DNA from: Nisaea sp039990255
GTDB lineage: Bacteria; Pseudomonadota; Alphaproteobacteria; Thalassobaculales; Thalassobaculaceae
Length of the DNA stretch: 64,000 bases
Reading direction: 5' to 3'
Assembly: GCF_039990255.1 (NCBI RefSeq)
Contig: NZ_JBDXGG010000016.1
Location: 1 to 64,000 of the forward strand
Numbering within the stretch: position 1 is the first letter of the stretch; every line of letters begins with the position of its first letter. Both the position numbers and the translations under genes were made by a program. The notes below the pieces were generated by a model. It worked only from the letters and a program-made list of their open reading frames with translations, did no database searches and was not told the origin of the DNA. Positions 63,598 to 64,000 of the stretch are shown here, in pieces.

Positions 63598-64000
63598 GTG
63601 CGTTTGAAAACTGACCGAAGCCGGCGGCATGTCCGCTCGGCTGCCATGACCGGTGCCATGATGGGCGCCGTTATCGCAAGCTTTGCTAATACGGCATCCT
63701 TCGCAGCAACCGGAACCACACCGGACGGGCAAGTAACGCTGGCACAGGCAGGGGCCGCGTATGATTTCTCAATCCAGCCGCAATCGCTGACGACAGCGCT
63801 TGATCTCTTTGCCGCGCAAACCGGCATTTCCTTCGCCTACGGAACCGCAGAACTGGCCAGCATCGCTTCGGCTGGTCTGAGCGGAAACCACACCGTCGAG
63901 CAGGGCCTGAAACTCCTGCTGGGCGGGACGGGCATATCCTACCGGTTCACTGGCTCAACAACAGTCAGCCTGAAGGCTAAGGTACGGTCCAACTCGGACA
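63598..64000 (+). CDS. TonB-dependent siderophore receptor, N-terminal part (cut by window end)
   Basis: The first ~134 residues of a long receptor. The start is GTG at 63598 with AGGGGG seven bases upstream. A signal peptide (MTGAMMGAVIASFANTASFA) is followed by the STN signalling domain: YDFSIQPQSLTTALDLFAAQ, TGISFAYG, HTVEQGLKLLLGGTGISYRF. STN receptors talk to FecR, so ligand binding outside would release the sigma factor. The plug and barrel lie beyond the window, so the ligand cannot be read. Confidence 0.88.
   Translation, partial: MRLKTDRSRRHVRSAAMTGAMMGAVIASFANTASFAATGTTPDGQVTLAQAGAAYDFSIQPQSLTTALDLFAAQTGISFAYGTAELASIASAGLSGNHTVEQGLKLLLGGTGISYRFTGSTTVSLKAKVRSNSD

Overview
The window is GC-rich and tightly packed. 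Its gene families and gene order point to a free-living, probably marine alphaproteobacterium of the Rhodospirillales type: the run yebC-ruvCAB-ybgC-tolQRAB-pal-cpoB-tilS-ftsH-folP-glmM, a TrcR (DUF1013) gene beside a DUF1192 gene, a TRAP transporter, and corrinoid/tetrahydrofolate one-carbon genes. I saw no rRNA, tRNA, CRISPR array or transposase.

Region 1 (1-7.4 kb): an M23 envelope peptidase, a polytopic membrane protein, then an operon of a methylenetetrahydrofolate reductase-like protein, a pterin-dependent methyltransferase and a RACo-type corrinoid activator. The matching corrinoid protein, a DUF1638 protein and a small 'virulence factor' family protein lie 18 kb away at 25.4-27.1 kb on the other strand. 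Together they look like a methyl-transfer (demethylation) system split in two; no MttB-type methyltransferase is in the window.

Region 2 (7.4-9.9 kb): an AT-rich island with a DUF4238 gene and an unrecognised membrane protein. It is bracketed by a 13-bp direct repeat and, outside that, by two copies of an ~85-bp repeat. It is the clearest sign of horizontal acquisition here.

Region 3 (9.9-25.2 kb): catabolic and accessory genes. These are an M20 peptidase, a GntR-PhyH-dehydrogenase operon with a perfect palindromic operator, an AsmA-like protein, a YegD-like Hsp70, a serine hydrolase, an amidohydrolase divergent from a HutC-type regulator with a complete TRAP transporter, an AhpD-like protein, a DUF1684 protein and a metallophosphoesterase.

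Region 4 (27.3-45.2 kb): a hypothetical protein convergent with a DnaB-like ATPase, then a long leftward housekeeping block covering thiamine, cell-wall precursor and folate synthesis, FtsH, TilS, the Tol-Pal system, RuvABC and YebC. A perfect terminator-like hairpin lies in the first codons of folP.

Region 5 (45.6-64 kb): a receiver-domain protein paired with an Hpt-like protein; a metY-hydrolase-thioesterase operon; ubiX; two tandem 3-hydroxybutyrate dehydrogenase-like genes; trcR; a TetR regulator divergent from a Tat-exported two-repeat protein with matching operators; a GlxA-type regulator; azlCD; a protein that looks like a degenerate EAL domain; a propionyl/acetyl-CoA synthetase; and a FecI-FecR-TonB receptor iron-signalling set with Fur-box-like inverted repeats, cut by the window end.
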